Below are positions 7,797-16,522 of a DNA stretch of 64,000 bases, in pieces. Made by a program: the position numbers and the translations under genes. The DNA lies in contig NZ_AAVU01000020.1 in the NCBI RefSeq assembly GCF_000169095.1, forward strand, positions 58,993 through 122,992. Direction: 5' to 3'. Every line of letters starts with the position of its first letter. Position 1 is the stretch's first letter. Under the pieces are notes generated by a model. That model searched no databases. It was not told where the DNA came from and saw only the letters and a program-made list of their open reading frames with translations. This DNA is from Lyngbya sp. PCC 8106. Its GTDB lineage: Bacteria; Cyanobacteriota; Cyanobacteriia; Cyanobacteriales; Microcoleaceae.

Positions 7797-8990
7797 CTAG
7801 ATTAACTCAGTCGGTGAAGAATTGAGAGTGGCGATCGCAGTAACCAATCGATCAATTTCAGATTTATCGGTAAAATAGTGAATACAAGCGCGAATACAAT
7901 CAGGATTTAAAATCGTTCGCACACAAATATTCTGCTTTTCCAAAGACTCAACAACGGCTTGATGAACTAAACCATTTGTCAGTTGAAACGACACCAAACC
8001 AGCTTCTGGGGGTGAAGTTCGTAAACAATAAACATCAGACAATTCCGATAACCCTTGCCACAAATATTGACTGAGATCACAGATTTGTTGATAACGTTCC
8101 TCAGTCGTTCCCCATTCGTGATGAAGCGCAATTGAACGTCTCAAACCTGCATACAACGGATAAGCAGAAGTCGCCACTTCATACCGTCTCGCATCCGGTT
8201 TCCAATTCACCGGAGTTCCGGTTTTGTCGTATTGAATCGAACGCCAACCAATATAAGACGGAGAAAGAGTGGTTAAAGCATCTGGACTCGTATACAACCC
8301 ACCACTTCCTTCCGGCCCACACCACCATTTATGACCTGTAAACGCATAAAAATCAACCCCTAACGCGGTTAAATTGAGCGGTAAAACCCCCACCGACTGA
8401 GCTGCATCCACCAACACTCTAACCTTCCCTTGCGGGTGGTTGTGACAACATTTAACAATCTCACCCAATGGCAAAACTTGACCCGTATTCCATAAAATAT
8501 GACTAATCACCAATAAACGAGTATTCGGTTGTAAATGCGTTTCAATCACAGAAACCGGATCACCTTGGTTTAAAGTTTCTCTCAACGGACAAACCGATAC
8601 CTCTACCTGAAAACGTCGTTGCAGTTCTTGAATAATCGCAATGATACCAGGATGCTCACAATCCGACAGTAACAGATGATCTCCCGGTTGCCAATCGATT
8701 CCCCACAGGGCAATATTACAGCCTACAGTCACATTTTCCGTCAAAGTGATCGTTTCTGCACTCACCCCCAACTCACGCGCCATACAGTCTCGCATCTGGG
8801 CTGATTCTTCAGTAACCCAACCTCCCGCTTTCCCCGAAAATGGCCCTTTTTGTTGAACTTGTTCGTAGGATTGATAAATTGCATCGAGAGAAATCTGAGG
8901 TAGTGGCCCTTGTCCGCCATAATTAAAGTAGGCTTTGTTTGCTAAAGCGGGAAACTGTTGTCGATAAGTTTCTAATGTCAAATTCGTCAT
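7797..8990 (-). CDS. class V aminotransferase / cysteine desulfurase-like PLP enzyme
   Basis: This is a fold-type I PLP enzyme of 397 residues resembling SufS/isopenicillin-N-epimerase-like proteins. Visible motifs are FNYGGQGPLP at the start, DAAQSVGVLPLNL (the Asp that pairs with the pyridine nitrogen) and FTGHKWWCGPEGSGGLY, whose Lys should bind PLP. The mobile loop that carries the catalytic Cys of true cysteine desulfurases is not obvious, so the substrate is open. I chose ATG 8990 rather than the TTG at 9050 because the conserved N-terminus begins there. It stands alone, divergent from the nuclease gene. Confidence 0.8.
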   Translation of the reverse strand: MTNLTLETYRQQFPALANKAYFNYGGQGPLPQISLDAIYQSYEQVQQKGPFSGKAGGWVTEESAQMRDCMARELGVSAETITLTENVTVGCNIALWGIDWQPGDHLLLSDCEHPGIIAIIQELQRRFQVEVSVCPLRETLNQGDPVSVIETHLQPNTRLLVISHILWNTGQVLPLGEIVKCCHNHPQGKVRVLVDAAQSVGVLPLNLTALGVDFYAFTGHKWWCGPEGSGGLYTSPDALTTLSPSYIGWRSIQYDKTGTPVNWKPDARRYEVATSAYPLYAGLRRSIALHHEWGTTEERYQQICDLSQYLWQGLSELSDVYCLRTSPPEAGLVSFQLTNGLVHQAVVESLEKQNICVRTILNPDCIRACIHYFTDKSEIDRLVTAIATLNSSPTELI

Positions 8991-9189
8991 AATTAGTTCA
9001 ATCGGTCGTAAGTCATCATCTGTTACTGTCTTTCCTACCGTATACCACAAAGCTAGATTTAACCCATAATAAGGAATAGGAGAGAGAATCGCTTCAGGAG
9101 TGGAAGTTGTGATTTACCGTCTTGCTTCCTGTTCGTTTCCCGATCTTCTACAAATCGCCTGCTATTTTTGTCACTTCAACTCAGATTTC

Positions 9190-10758
9190 ATGTTGATTAC
9201 CGACCAAAAACTTTTGTTCTACCAACGGTGTTCTAGACGCACCTATCTTGATGTTTATGGAGATTTTAGCCAAAAAGATCCCCCAAGTGATTTTTTACTC
9301 AAGTTAATGCAAGATAGTTTTGATTTTCAGCAAACGATTTTAGCCGATCAAAGCTATCAGCAACCAGATTACCCGAAAAGAAACTGGTTTTTGGGCGCAC
9401 AAGCGACGCTAGACTTGATGAAACAAGGGGTTGAACGAATTCATAAAGGCGTATTGCTTTTTAGTGAAGAACCCATAGAAAATATTCAGTCTATCGAAAG
9501 TTCCTCTCAAGTTATTTTACTCAGTTATCCCGATTTATTGGTCAAACATTCCGGACAGTCTAATTTTGGCGATTGGATGTATATTCCCACTGATATTAGA
9601 CTCGGTAAACGTCCGAAGCTTGATTATCAAATAATTGCCGCATTTCATGCTTATGTTTTAGCTGAAGTTCAAGGGGGTAAGCCAGAAAAATCTAGGTTAA
9701 TTTTAAGGACAAAACGGGTCTATGATGTTAACTTAAATCAGCGCATTCCTCAGATGCAAGAAATTTTAACAGACTGTATTGAAATACTGCAAAAACAGCA
9801 AGAACCGGAAGTTTTTATTGCTCGTCAAAAATGTAATTTATGTCAGTGGTACAGTCGGTGTTATGCTAGCGCTCAATCTCAAAATCATCTTTCTTTACTT
9901 CCGGGTGTAACCCCAAGTCGTTATAGTCGCTTACAAACTTTAAATATCACAACAGTTGATTCTCTCGCTGAAACTTCTCTAGAATTTTTGCTAAATTATC
10001 CTGAGTTTAATGAAGGTATTGCGTCGCAAATTATTCAGCAAGCAGGAGCGACTTTGAATAATCAAGCAGTTCTTCGTTCTTCTCCAGAAGCTCTTGACAA
10101 TGGCAAATTTATTAAGATTAAACTTGAACAAAATCCAGTCAAATCGGTTATAAATTATCTACCCAATGTGCTGCAACGTTCACCAATTGAACTCTATTTT
10201 GATATAGAAGCACAACCCGAGTTAAACTTAGATTATCTTCATGGTGTGTTAGTGGTAGACAGACGGAATAATACTCAAAAAATCTATTCATTTTTAGCTG
10301 AAACTCAAGCCGAAGAAGAAAGAATTTGGTCTGAGTTTTTAAACTTAGTTTGGACTTATCCGATTGCACCTATTTTTCATTTTTGTGACTATGAATCCCA
10401 AACAATTAAGCGATTAGCGAAAGTATATAATACACCAGATTATCTGTGGAAACCTTTACTCAAACGTCTAATTGATATTCATCAACAAGTGACTCAATTA
10501 GTTACACTTCCCGTCGAAAGTTATGCGTTAAAACCGATTGCACGTTGGATGGGGTTTGAGTGGAATGATCCCAATGCAAATGGCGCTCAGTGTGTTTACT
10601 GGTATGAACAATGGCTAAAAATCGGCGATCGCACTTTACTTGATACGATTGTCCGTTATAATCAAGATGATTGTCAAGCTACTTTTCACGTTAAAGAATG
10701 GTTAACTAATTTCTTAGAAAATGTTGATCAATCATCCGTTAACATTCAAAATACATGA
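9190..10758 (+). CDS. TM0106-family RecB-like putative nuclease
   Basis: The 522-residue protein starts with MLITDQKLLFYQRCSRRTYL, the usual opening of this family, so I prefer ATG 9190 to the longer frame from 9100. The N-terminal half is a RecB-like PD-(D/E)XK region; CNLCQWYSRCY near residue 248 is a cysteine cluster like the iron-sulphur motif of related nucleases. A short helix-hairpin-helix-like stretch follows. The C-terminal half is RNase H-like/DEDD: IELYFDIEAQ carries the first acidic pair and YNQDDCQAT the late Asp. It probably acts in DNA processing. Its stop overlaps the next start (ATGA). Confidence 0.8.
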   Translation: MLITDQKLLFYQRCSRRTYLDVYGDFSQKDPPSDFLLKLMQDSFDFQQTILADQSYQQPDYPKRNWFLGAQATLDLMKQGVERIHKGVLLFSEEPIENIQSIESSSQVILLSYPDLLVKHSGQSNFGDWMYIPTDIRLGKRPKLDYQIIAAFHAYVLAEVQGGKPEKSRLILRTKRVYDVNLNQRIPQMQEILTDCIEILQKQQEPEVFIARQKCNLCQWYSRCYASAQSQNHLSLLPGVTPSRYSRLQTLNITTVDSLAETSLEFLLNYPEFNEGIASQIIQQAGATLNNQAVLRSSPEALDNGKFIKIKLEQNPVKSVINYLPNVLQRSPIELYFDIEAQPELNLDYLHGVLVVDRRNNTQKIYSFLAETQAEEERIWSEFLNLVWTYPIAPIFHFCDYESQTIKRLAKVYNTPDYLWKPLLKRLIDIHQQVTQLVTLPVESYALKPIARWMGFEWNDPNANGAQCVYWYEQWLKIGDRTLLDTIVRYNQDDCQATFHVKEWLTNFLENVDQSSVNIQNT

Positions 10759-11888
10759 ATGCAAAAGCAAACTCTATTCTGATTTTAATCTGTGGATTGT
10801 TAATTTTCATTGCGATTTTGATCAATCCATCAAAGATGATTTTAGCCACAGATACAAGGTTTAATTTAATCGGACAAGTTACTTTTCCAACCGGGTTTTT
10901 ATTTGAACAAACTGAAGTTGGAGGATTATCAGGAATTACTTACAACCCCGATCAACAAGTTTATTATGCAATTTCTGATGATCGCAGCAGTAAAGCACCC
11001 GCTCGGTTTTACACTCTGAAAATTGACTTGAGTTCAGATACCCTTTCTCCAGATGGTGTTGAAATTATTGATGAAATAACCTTGCTCAATTCCCTCGGTG
11101 AACCCTTTCCTGCAATGAGTTTAGATCCCGAAGGAATTGCATTTACAGGGAATAGTGTATTGATTTCCTCAGAAGGAGATGTTCAGCGATCGCAACCCCC
11201 TTTTATCAAAGAATTTTCCCTCGACGGACAAGAACTCAGAAGCTTTCCAATTCCTGATAAATTTTGGGCTACTGTTAAGGAAAAAGAATGGGGAATTCGC
11301 AATAATTTAGCGTTAGAAAGTTTAACCCTAACTCCTGATCAACGTTATCTCTTTACCGCAACAGAAAATGCACTGGTTCAGGATGGAAAAACTGCAAGTC
11401 CAACAGCAGGAAGTCCTTGTCGAATTTTAAGATATAATATAGAGACGGGTCAGCCCGATCAGGAATTTCTCTACATTACCGATCCCATTGTCACCGCACC
11501 CCGTTTCCCAAGCAATTTTCAGATTAATGGTTTAGTGGATCTATTAGCCTGGGATGAAGATCATTTACTGGCTTTAGAACGTTCTTTTGCACTCGGTATT
11601 GGAAATACGATAAAATTGTTTAAACTCTCTTTAGATGCAGCCGATCGCATTCAGGGAATAGATCGCCTTCAAGGTGAAATTGCAGATTTATCTCCAGTTC
11701 GCAAAACCCTATTATTGAATTTGAATACATTGAACCTTCCTTTAGACAATATCGAAGGCTTAACCTGGGGTTCAATACTGTCTGATGGTCGGCGATCGCT
11801 AATTTTGATTAGTGATAATAACTTCAATTCCCTACAGTTCACCCAAATTATCACCTTGGCTATAGAGATGGAAGATCTGAGTAAATAA
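10755..11888 (+). CDS. esterase-like protein of the phytase-like family, exported
   Basis: This 377-residue protein has an N-terminal hydrophobic segment (ILILICGLLIFIAILI), either a signal peptide or membrane anchor, followed by a beta-propeller-like domain: GGLSGITYNPDQQVYYAISD, LDPEGIAFTGNSVLISSEGD, NLALESLTLTPDQRYLF. This pattern belongs to the 'esterase-like activity of phytase' family (PF13449). It should act outside the cytoplasmic membrane, perhaps on organic phosphate esters; the substrate is unknown. It overlaps the upstream nuclease gene by four bases (ATGA), so the two are co-transcribed. Confidence 0.8.
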   Translation: MNAKANSILILICGLLIFIAILINPSKMILATDTRFNLIGQVTFPTGFLFEQTEVGGLSGITYNPDQQVYYAISDDRSSKAPARFYTLKIDLSSDTLSPDGVEIIDEITLLNSLGEPFPAMSLDPEGIAFTGNSVLISSEGDVQRSQPPFIKEFSLDGQELRSFPIPDKFWATVKEKEWGIRNNLALESLTLTPDQRYLFTATENALVQDGKTASPTAGSPCRILRYNIETGQPDQEFLYITDPIVTAPRFPSNFQINGLVDLLAWDEDHLLALERSFALGIGNTIKLFKLSLDAADRIQGIDRLQGEIADLSPVRKTLLLNLNTLNLPLDNIEGLTWGSILSDGRRSLILISDNNFNSLQFTQIITLAIEMEDLSK

Positions 11889-11903
11889 TGAGTAAATTTT
11901 AAG

Positions 11904-11947
11904 TAACTCAAGTTTGAGTAAACACTTGAAACAACGTGATTATAAGG
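11904..11947. repeat. 44-bp imperfect direct repeat, copy 1
   Basis: About 34 of 44 positions match the copy at 12658-12701 in the same orientation; shared blocks include TAACTCA, ACTT-AAACAACGT and TTATAAGG. The two copies flank a gene-poor 700-bp stretch. Confidence 0.6.
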
Positions 11948-12266
11948 GTTCAATTTGTGTCGAGTATCACTTTATTTTTCGTTTTACCAAATTAATTTCG
12001 TTGAATTAAATTAACTGAAAGCCCTCTATAGCAATGCTTTTAAGGCTGATCACAGATTTTTCCTTCTCAAAGCATTTTCCCAAATTAATTTTCGCTCTTT
12101 AAAAGAGTAACATATTAGACTTCGTTTTTTTAAAAAAAGCAATTTTAAGTATTTTTCCATCGATCCCAAATTCAGCTTCACTTTTTGCGATTTTCGTGAT
12201 CAATAGATTTTCTAGTCATATTGACGAATAAATCGATACGATCGGGAGCTAGCCAAGGATAATTCC

Positions 12267-12428
12267 ATGAACAACTCACTTAACAACGATTTCAACACCT
12301 CGACTCCACTCACTTCGGCGTGCGAGTATACAAGCGGTGTTGACCCTGAGCGTAGCCGAAGGGTCAATGCTGATTTATCGCCATTCAATATTGATTCCAC
12401 TTCAGAGGAGATTCCAGAAGTTGAATAA
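12267..12428 (+). CDS. possible 53-residue acidic peptide containing a dispersed repeat
   Basis: An AAGGA site upstream precedes ATG and MNNSLNNDFNTSTPLTSACE, then SGVDPERSRRVNADLSPF, ending IPEVE. The middle (GACCCTGAGCGTAGCCGAAGGGTC) is a short palindromic repeat widely dispersed in cyanobacteria, so a repeat appears to have inserted in frame, or the ORF is accidental. No family is recognised. The remainder of 11889-12713 shows no gene. Confidence 0.3.
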   Translation: MNNSLNNDFNTSTPLTSACEYTSGVDPERSRRVNADLSPFNIDSTSEEIPEVE

Positions 12429-12657
12429 GTTACAGAACAGATGTCAAGGATGCTTTTAGCACCGAATGGCTTGTCCTTGACAGAACGAGCGACGTTAGTA
12501 GGATAGAGAACTCAGGTTAGGGGTTTAATGTTGGGTTTGACAGTTTTTTAAAAATACCCTTATTGGTGAGTGAGTCAATATAACAGAGTTGATGGTCAGT
12601 TACCCATTATTCCAGTTAAGCTTTAGTCAATTGGGTAATTATTGGGTAAAAAGTTAA

Positions 12658-12701
12658 TAACTCAGATTGAGTTAAAGACTTAAAACAACGTAGTTATAAG
12701 G
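12658..12701. repeat. 44-bp imperfect direct repeat, copy 2
   Basis: Partner of 11904-11947, ending 13 bp before the 3' end of tRNA-Thr(GGT). Both copies have the same orientation. A decayed small element or local duplication is possible. Confidence 0.6.
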
Positions 12702-12713
12702 CATTAGAACAAA

Positions 12714-12785
12714 AGCCCGTGACGAGGATTGAACTCGTGACCTCACCCTTACCAAGGGTGTGCTCTACCACTGAGCCACACGGGC
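12714..12785 (-). tRNA. tRNA-Thr (anticodon GGT)
   Basis: The reverse complement folds as a normal 72-nt tRNA: acceptor GCCCGTG/CACGGGC, D arm GCTCAGTGGTAGAGC, anticodon stem around CTTGGTAAG with anticodon GGT, and T arm with GTTCAATCC. It lies 19 bp from tRNA-Tyr on the same strand and is probably co-transcribed. CCA is not encoded. Confidence 0.95.
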
Positions 12786-12804
12786 AAAAGTTAGAAATTT
12801 GAGG

Positions 12805-12886
12805 TGGGCCGAGCTGGATTTGAACCAGCGTAGGCGTAGCCAGCGGATTTACAGTCCGCCCCCATTAACCACTCGGGCATCGACCC
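12805..12886 (-). tRNA. tRNA-Tyr (anticodon GTA), class II
   Basis: The reverse complement gives an 82-nt tRNA with acceptor GGGTCGA paired to the CGGCCCA end, a long variable arm (CTGGCTACGCC), an anticodon loop with GTA (GACTGTAAATC) and T arm GGTTCAAATCC. The long variable arm is normal for bacterial tRNA-Tyr. It is the first of a two-tRNA cluster. Confidence 0.93.
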
Positions 12887-12960
12887 ATTTATTCTACAAT
12901 AAACAAATGTAGCAGCATTGCTCAGAAAAAGCAAGGGGTTTAGAAAAAAAAGTTGAGCGT

Positions 12961-14157
12961 TTAGTTGGGATTTTCAGAAGACGGCGATCGCTTGCGAGAG
13001 ATAGATCGAGGCGGTGCGGAAGGTTTCTGAGGATTTTTAGAGCGTTTAGCGGCTTGTGAAGTCGCCGAAGATCCAGAATGTCGAGTTCGGGTCGGGCGAC
13101 TCGGAAAATCACTCTCATCGTAAATTTCGCCGACCAACTCCTCCAAAATATCTTCTAACGTCACCAAACCGACAGTACCCCCATACTCATCAACAACAAT
13201 CGTCATGTGAAGGCGCTGCTGTAACATTTCCTTGAGCAGATCACCGACTCGTTTAGTTTCTGGAACATAAACAGGTGGACTCATAGCTTCTGCAACCCCT
13301 TGAGCCAGATTAAGATCCGGCGATCGCAAGATTTGTAACGCTCGCTTGAGATGAACTATCCCAACAATTTCATCTTTTGATTCTCCCTGAACCGGAATCC
13401 TCGAATACCCCGTCTCCAGACACAAATCAATCACTTCCTGTATTGTCGCCTGATGGGAAATAGTTCGCATCTCAATCCGAGGCTTAACCACTTCTCGCGC
13501 CATCAAATAATCCATCATCAACGCCTTGTTCAACAATTGATGTTTTTGCCAATCGAGTTGACCCCGACCTCCCAAAATCTCAATCATCAGGCGCAATTCC
13601 TGAACCGATAAACTCGGTTGACTCGCACCTCGGTTAAACAAACGAATCACCCGTTGAGCGATCGCTTCAAACAAGTAAATCACCGGAGCCAGGATAATCG
13701 AAAGCCAGTAAATCGGCTGAACAATCACCTTAAAATAAGCCAACGCATTGCTCATCGCCAGGGATTTCGGTGTGATTTCGCCAAAAATCAGCAACAGAAA
13801 CGTTACCACCGCAGTCGCAACGCCTAAACCCGCATTTCCTAACCACAACGCAAACAAATTACTGGTGAGAATTGCGGAGAAATTATTGACCAGATTATTC
13901 CCTACTAACAACGTCGTAATAAATCTGGCTCGATTCTCCAAAACCAGGGTATACATCCCCGTTGGATCACCCTGCTCTTTAATCAAAACCCGTAGTTTCA
14001 GATTATCTAAAGCAGTCATCGCTGTTTCTGAACCGGAGAAGAAGGCTGAAAGTGCTAGCATCAAAGCCAGCACCACAGCATCGACCCAAACATTTCCCAG
14101 CAGAGGCGTAGTTTCAGAAGCGGCGAGCAGGTATTCAGAAGTGGATGCGGCAATCAC
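12961..14157 (-). CDS. CNNM/TlyC-type membrane protein with CBS pair
   Basis: This 398-residue protein begins with a DUF21/CNNM transmembrane domain (VVLALMLALSAFFSGSETA, LLVGNNLVNNFSAI, FGEITPKSLA, all family hallmarks) with about four membrane segments up to residue 190. A CBS pair follows (VKPRIEMRTISHQATIQEV, then MTIVVDEYGGTVGLVTLEDI). Families of this shape are linked to Mg/Co efflux or cation homeostasis. The CorC_HlyC domain that usually ends the long forms is absent; instead there is a Ser/Arg/Pro-rich tail (about 45 residues), so this is a short version. It is monocistronic. Confidence 0.85.
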   Translation of the reverse strand: MIAASTSEYLLAASETTPLLGNVWVDAVVLALMLALSAFFSGSETAMTALDNLKLRVLIKEQGDPTGMYTLVLENRARFITTLLVGNNLVNNFSAILTSNLFALWLGNAGLGVATAVVTFLLLIFGEITPKSLAMSNALAYFKVIVQPIYWLSIILAPVIYLFEAIAQRVIRLFNRGASQPSLSVQELRLMIEILGGRGQLDWQKHQLLNKALMMDYLMAREVVKPRIEMRTISHQATIQEVIDLCLETGYSRIPVQGESKDEIVGIVHLKRALQILRSPDLNLAQGVAEAMSPPVYVPETKRVGDLLKEMLQQRLHMTIVVDEYGGTVGLVTLEDILEELVGEIYDESDFPSRPTRTRHSGSSATSQAAKRSKNPQKPSAPPRSISRKRSPSSENPN

Positions 14158-14216
14158 AACGGGGTAAGCTATACAGAACTGTTTTGATTTTAGGACATCA
14201 TGGAAAAAGCAGACTA

Positions 14217-16043
14217 TCAGTCAAACAATTCTCCCGTTTCTTGCAGCGAGTGTAAACGTTGATAAATTCCTTGTTGGTTCAACAATTCCTGGTGAGTTCC
14301 CACTTCAACAATTTTACCTTGATCCAACACTACAATTTTGTCGGCTTCTCGAATGGTACTCAGACGGTGAGCAATAATAATCGTGGTTCGAGTTCCCAAA
14401 ATATTGTGCATCGCCAACTGAATCGCGCGCTCTGATTCATAATCAAGGCTAGATGTCGCTTCATCAAACACTAACACATCGGGATTCACTAACAATGCTC
14501 GCGCAATTCCGAGACGCTGTTTTTGACCTCCAGATAAACGCACGCCTCGTTCCCCGACAATCGTATAATACCCTTTGGGAAGATGAGTGATAAATTCATC
14601 CGCTCTCGCAATGCGACAAGCTTCTTCTACTTCCTCAACAGTCGCTAAACGATTTCCATAGGTGAGGTTTTCGAGTAACGTTCCATTGAAGATATCGACA
14701 TCTTGATGCACAATCCCTAATCGTTGACGATATCCACTAACATTTAAGCTGCGAATATCTTCACCATCGATTAAAATTTTCCCTGTATTTGCTTCAAAAT
14801 ACCGAAAGAGTAACTTCACTAACGTTGATTTTCCTGAACCCGAACGTCCAACTAATGCCACGGTTTGATAGGGTTCGATCAGCAAGTTAATATCTTGCAA
14901 AACAGGTTTTTCCGGACTGTAACCAAAAGTCAAATGAGACAATTCTACTTTTCCAGTAAACTGATAATTGGGTGTAGATTCGTTTTCTTTCGGATTGGCA
15001 CTGAGAACAACACCATCTTGACCTTCTGGAAGTTGTAGAAATTCGTGAAAACGAACCATCGAAGCATAACGACGGGCAAAAACTTCGGCGAGGTTACTAA
15101 TCGGCGTGAGTTCTGAATAAGCCATACTTGCTAAGGTGTAAGCCGTAACAAAATAACCCAGAGAAATTTTTCCGCCTACGGTCGCCGCTAATAAAAACCC
15201 TAAAACCACAAACAAACAACATTGAATAACTGTAGTTTGATAGGTTCCGAGTGTGACATAGCCTTTATGAATTCGATGAATTACCATGAATAATTCTCGA
15301 TCCAAACGAGTGCTTTGTCGTTTTAATTCTTGGGCTTCTGTGGCAAAAGCTTTCACGGTTTTAATATTGGTAATCACCTCCGAGTTGCGACTTTCGGTAT
15401 TTTCCTGATGACTATCGATAACTTCTTCTAAATCCGTGAGATGTTTTAGAGTTTTTAAAGTCCAGCCTAAAATAAAAATAAACGAAGTTAAAAACAGTAA
15501 TGCAATCCGCCACTGAATCAGCCAAATAACGACAAAAATTCCCAAAACTCTTGCCAATTTTGGAATGAATTGACCTGCAATTTCAGGATAAGTCCAAGTC
15601 TGATTACCAATTCCTTTTGCTACACGACTGGCCACTCGTCCAGGGTTATTTTCATCGTAAAATTCTAGGGGAAGTGTTAATATTTTACGGATAGCATTGC
15701 GATGATGATCTCGCCGTGCTTTTAACGGAATCACCCAATGAAACCACAGTCCTAACCACGGTTGAATAGGAGCTTTGACTACTGTTACCCCAAAAATTAG
15801 ACTTGATAGTACAATCAGAGAGAGTTGACTGTTAACTGGATTTCCAGTCAAATTCGCGATCGCACTGACAACGCCTTGCATCAGACCATCAAGAGGTTGA
15901 CTGGATAAAACGTTTAAAATTTGACCAATTGCATAGGGAACCACCAAATCTACCAATTCAAATAGAGAGGAAGCCCCAATACTGAAAATCGACAACGGTA
16001 AATATTGCCGATAATAGTTGCAGATGTCCCGAAAGGTAGCCAT
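14217..16043 (-). CDS. ABC exporter half-transporter (membrane + ATPase domains)
   Basis: The 608-residue protein has a six-segment type IV (exporter) membrane domain over about residues 10-320 and an ATPase domain with Walker A GRSGSGKST, signature LSGGQKQR, Walker B VLVFDEAT and H-loop IIAHRLST. It should work as a homodimer or with another half-transporter; the substrate is unknown. ATG 16043 is chosen because MATFRDICNYYRQY begins a typical N-terminus; a longer frame from 16079 is possible. It is encoded alone. It resembles lipid/multidrug exporters, but sequence reading alone cannot separate these. Confidence 0.85.
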   Translation of the reverse strand: MATFRDICNYYRQYLPLSIFSIGASSLFELVDLVVPYAIGQILNVLSSQPLDGLMQGVVSAIANLTGNPVNSQLSLIVLSSLIFGVTVVKAPIQPWLGLWFHWVIPLKARRDHHRNAIRKILTLPLEFYDENNPGRVASRVAKGIGNQTWTYPEIAGQFIPKLARVLGIFVVIWLIQWRIALLFLTSFIFILGWTLKTLKHLTDLEEVIDSHQENTESRNSEVITNIKTVKAFATEAQELKRQSTRLDRELFMVIHRIHKGYVTLGTYQTTVIQCCLFVVLGFLLAATVGGKISLGYFVTAYTLASMAYSELTPISNLAEVFARRYASMVRFHEFLQLPEGQDGVVLSANPKENESTPNYQFTGKVELSHLTFGYSPEKPVLQDINLLIEPYQTVALVGRSGSGKSTLVKLLFRYFEANTGKILIDGEDIRSLNVSGYRQRLGIVHQDVDIFNGTLLENLTYGNRLATVEEVEEACRIARADEFITHLPKGYYTIVGERGVRLSGGQKQRLGIARALLVNPDVLVFDEATSSLDYESERAIQLAMHNILGTRTTIIIAHRLSTIREADKIVVLDQGKIVEVGTHQELLNQQGIYQRLHSLQETGELFD

Positions 16044-16097
16044 AAGTCCGGTTACAATGCACTCGACAACATAATACAATTATACTACATATACTCA

Positions 16098-16128
16098 AAA
16101 AAATAAAGATGCGAAGCGGTCGCATCTT
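16098..16128 (-). terminator. Rho-independent terminator
   Basis: On the minus strand AAGATGCG-ACCGCTT-CGCATCTT forms an 8-bp perfect stem with a 7-base loop followed by TATTTTTTT. It lies 60 bp downstream of the small membrane-protein gene and should terminate its transcript before the ABC exporter gene. Confidence 0.8.
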
Positions 16129-16190
16129 GCACCTTGGCTTCACAGGTAAGTGTTCACCACTGGGTTACATCTATTTATAATTTTGTGATT

Positions 16191-16328
16191 TTAGAAGGAA
16201 TAGGCGGTTTGAAGCGCCCAAGCGACTAGAAAACCGATTCCTCCCAAGACAACGATAGAAGAAGCCAATACCACAACAGGGCTATCGGCTCCTTTGAACT
16301 TCATGATTCCACGATTTAAGTCAGACAT
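16191..16328 (-). CDS. 45-residue single-span membrane protein
   Basis: The short frame reads MSDLNRGIMKFKGADSPVV, then a hydrophobic helix rich in V, A, L and G, ending WALQTAYSF. The N-terminus is polar and the single helix spans about residues 19-40. It has its own terminator, which supports a real transcript. Small one-helix proteins of this size are common in photosynthetic and NDH-1/cytochrome complexes of cyanobacteria, and I have a general memory of similar conserved sequences, but I cannot assign it to a named subunit. No strong Shine-Dalgarno site is seen (weak GGTAGAG). Confidence 0.7.
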   Translation of the reverse strand: MSDLNRGIMKFKGADSPVVVLASSIVVLGGIGFLVAWALQTAYSF

Positions 16329-16522
16329 CGAAATTTTTACCCAACTCTACCTTTAATTTAGCAAATTGTTGCAGTCACCGATCATCGAAAAAGTTAAATC
16401 ATTTTGTAGTTTTTCATTTCCAGATTGACTGAGATCTAAAAATTGTCCAGTTTGTTCTCTGTGTGACTTCTCTTTGTGATCAAATGCTCAACTCCTGTTT
16501 CCCGAAGTCAGAGTCGAGATGA

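Noticed and set aside
12960..14167. Plus-strand ORFs opposite the CNNM/TlyC gene
   Set aside because: Shadow frames of a well-supported membrane protein gene.
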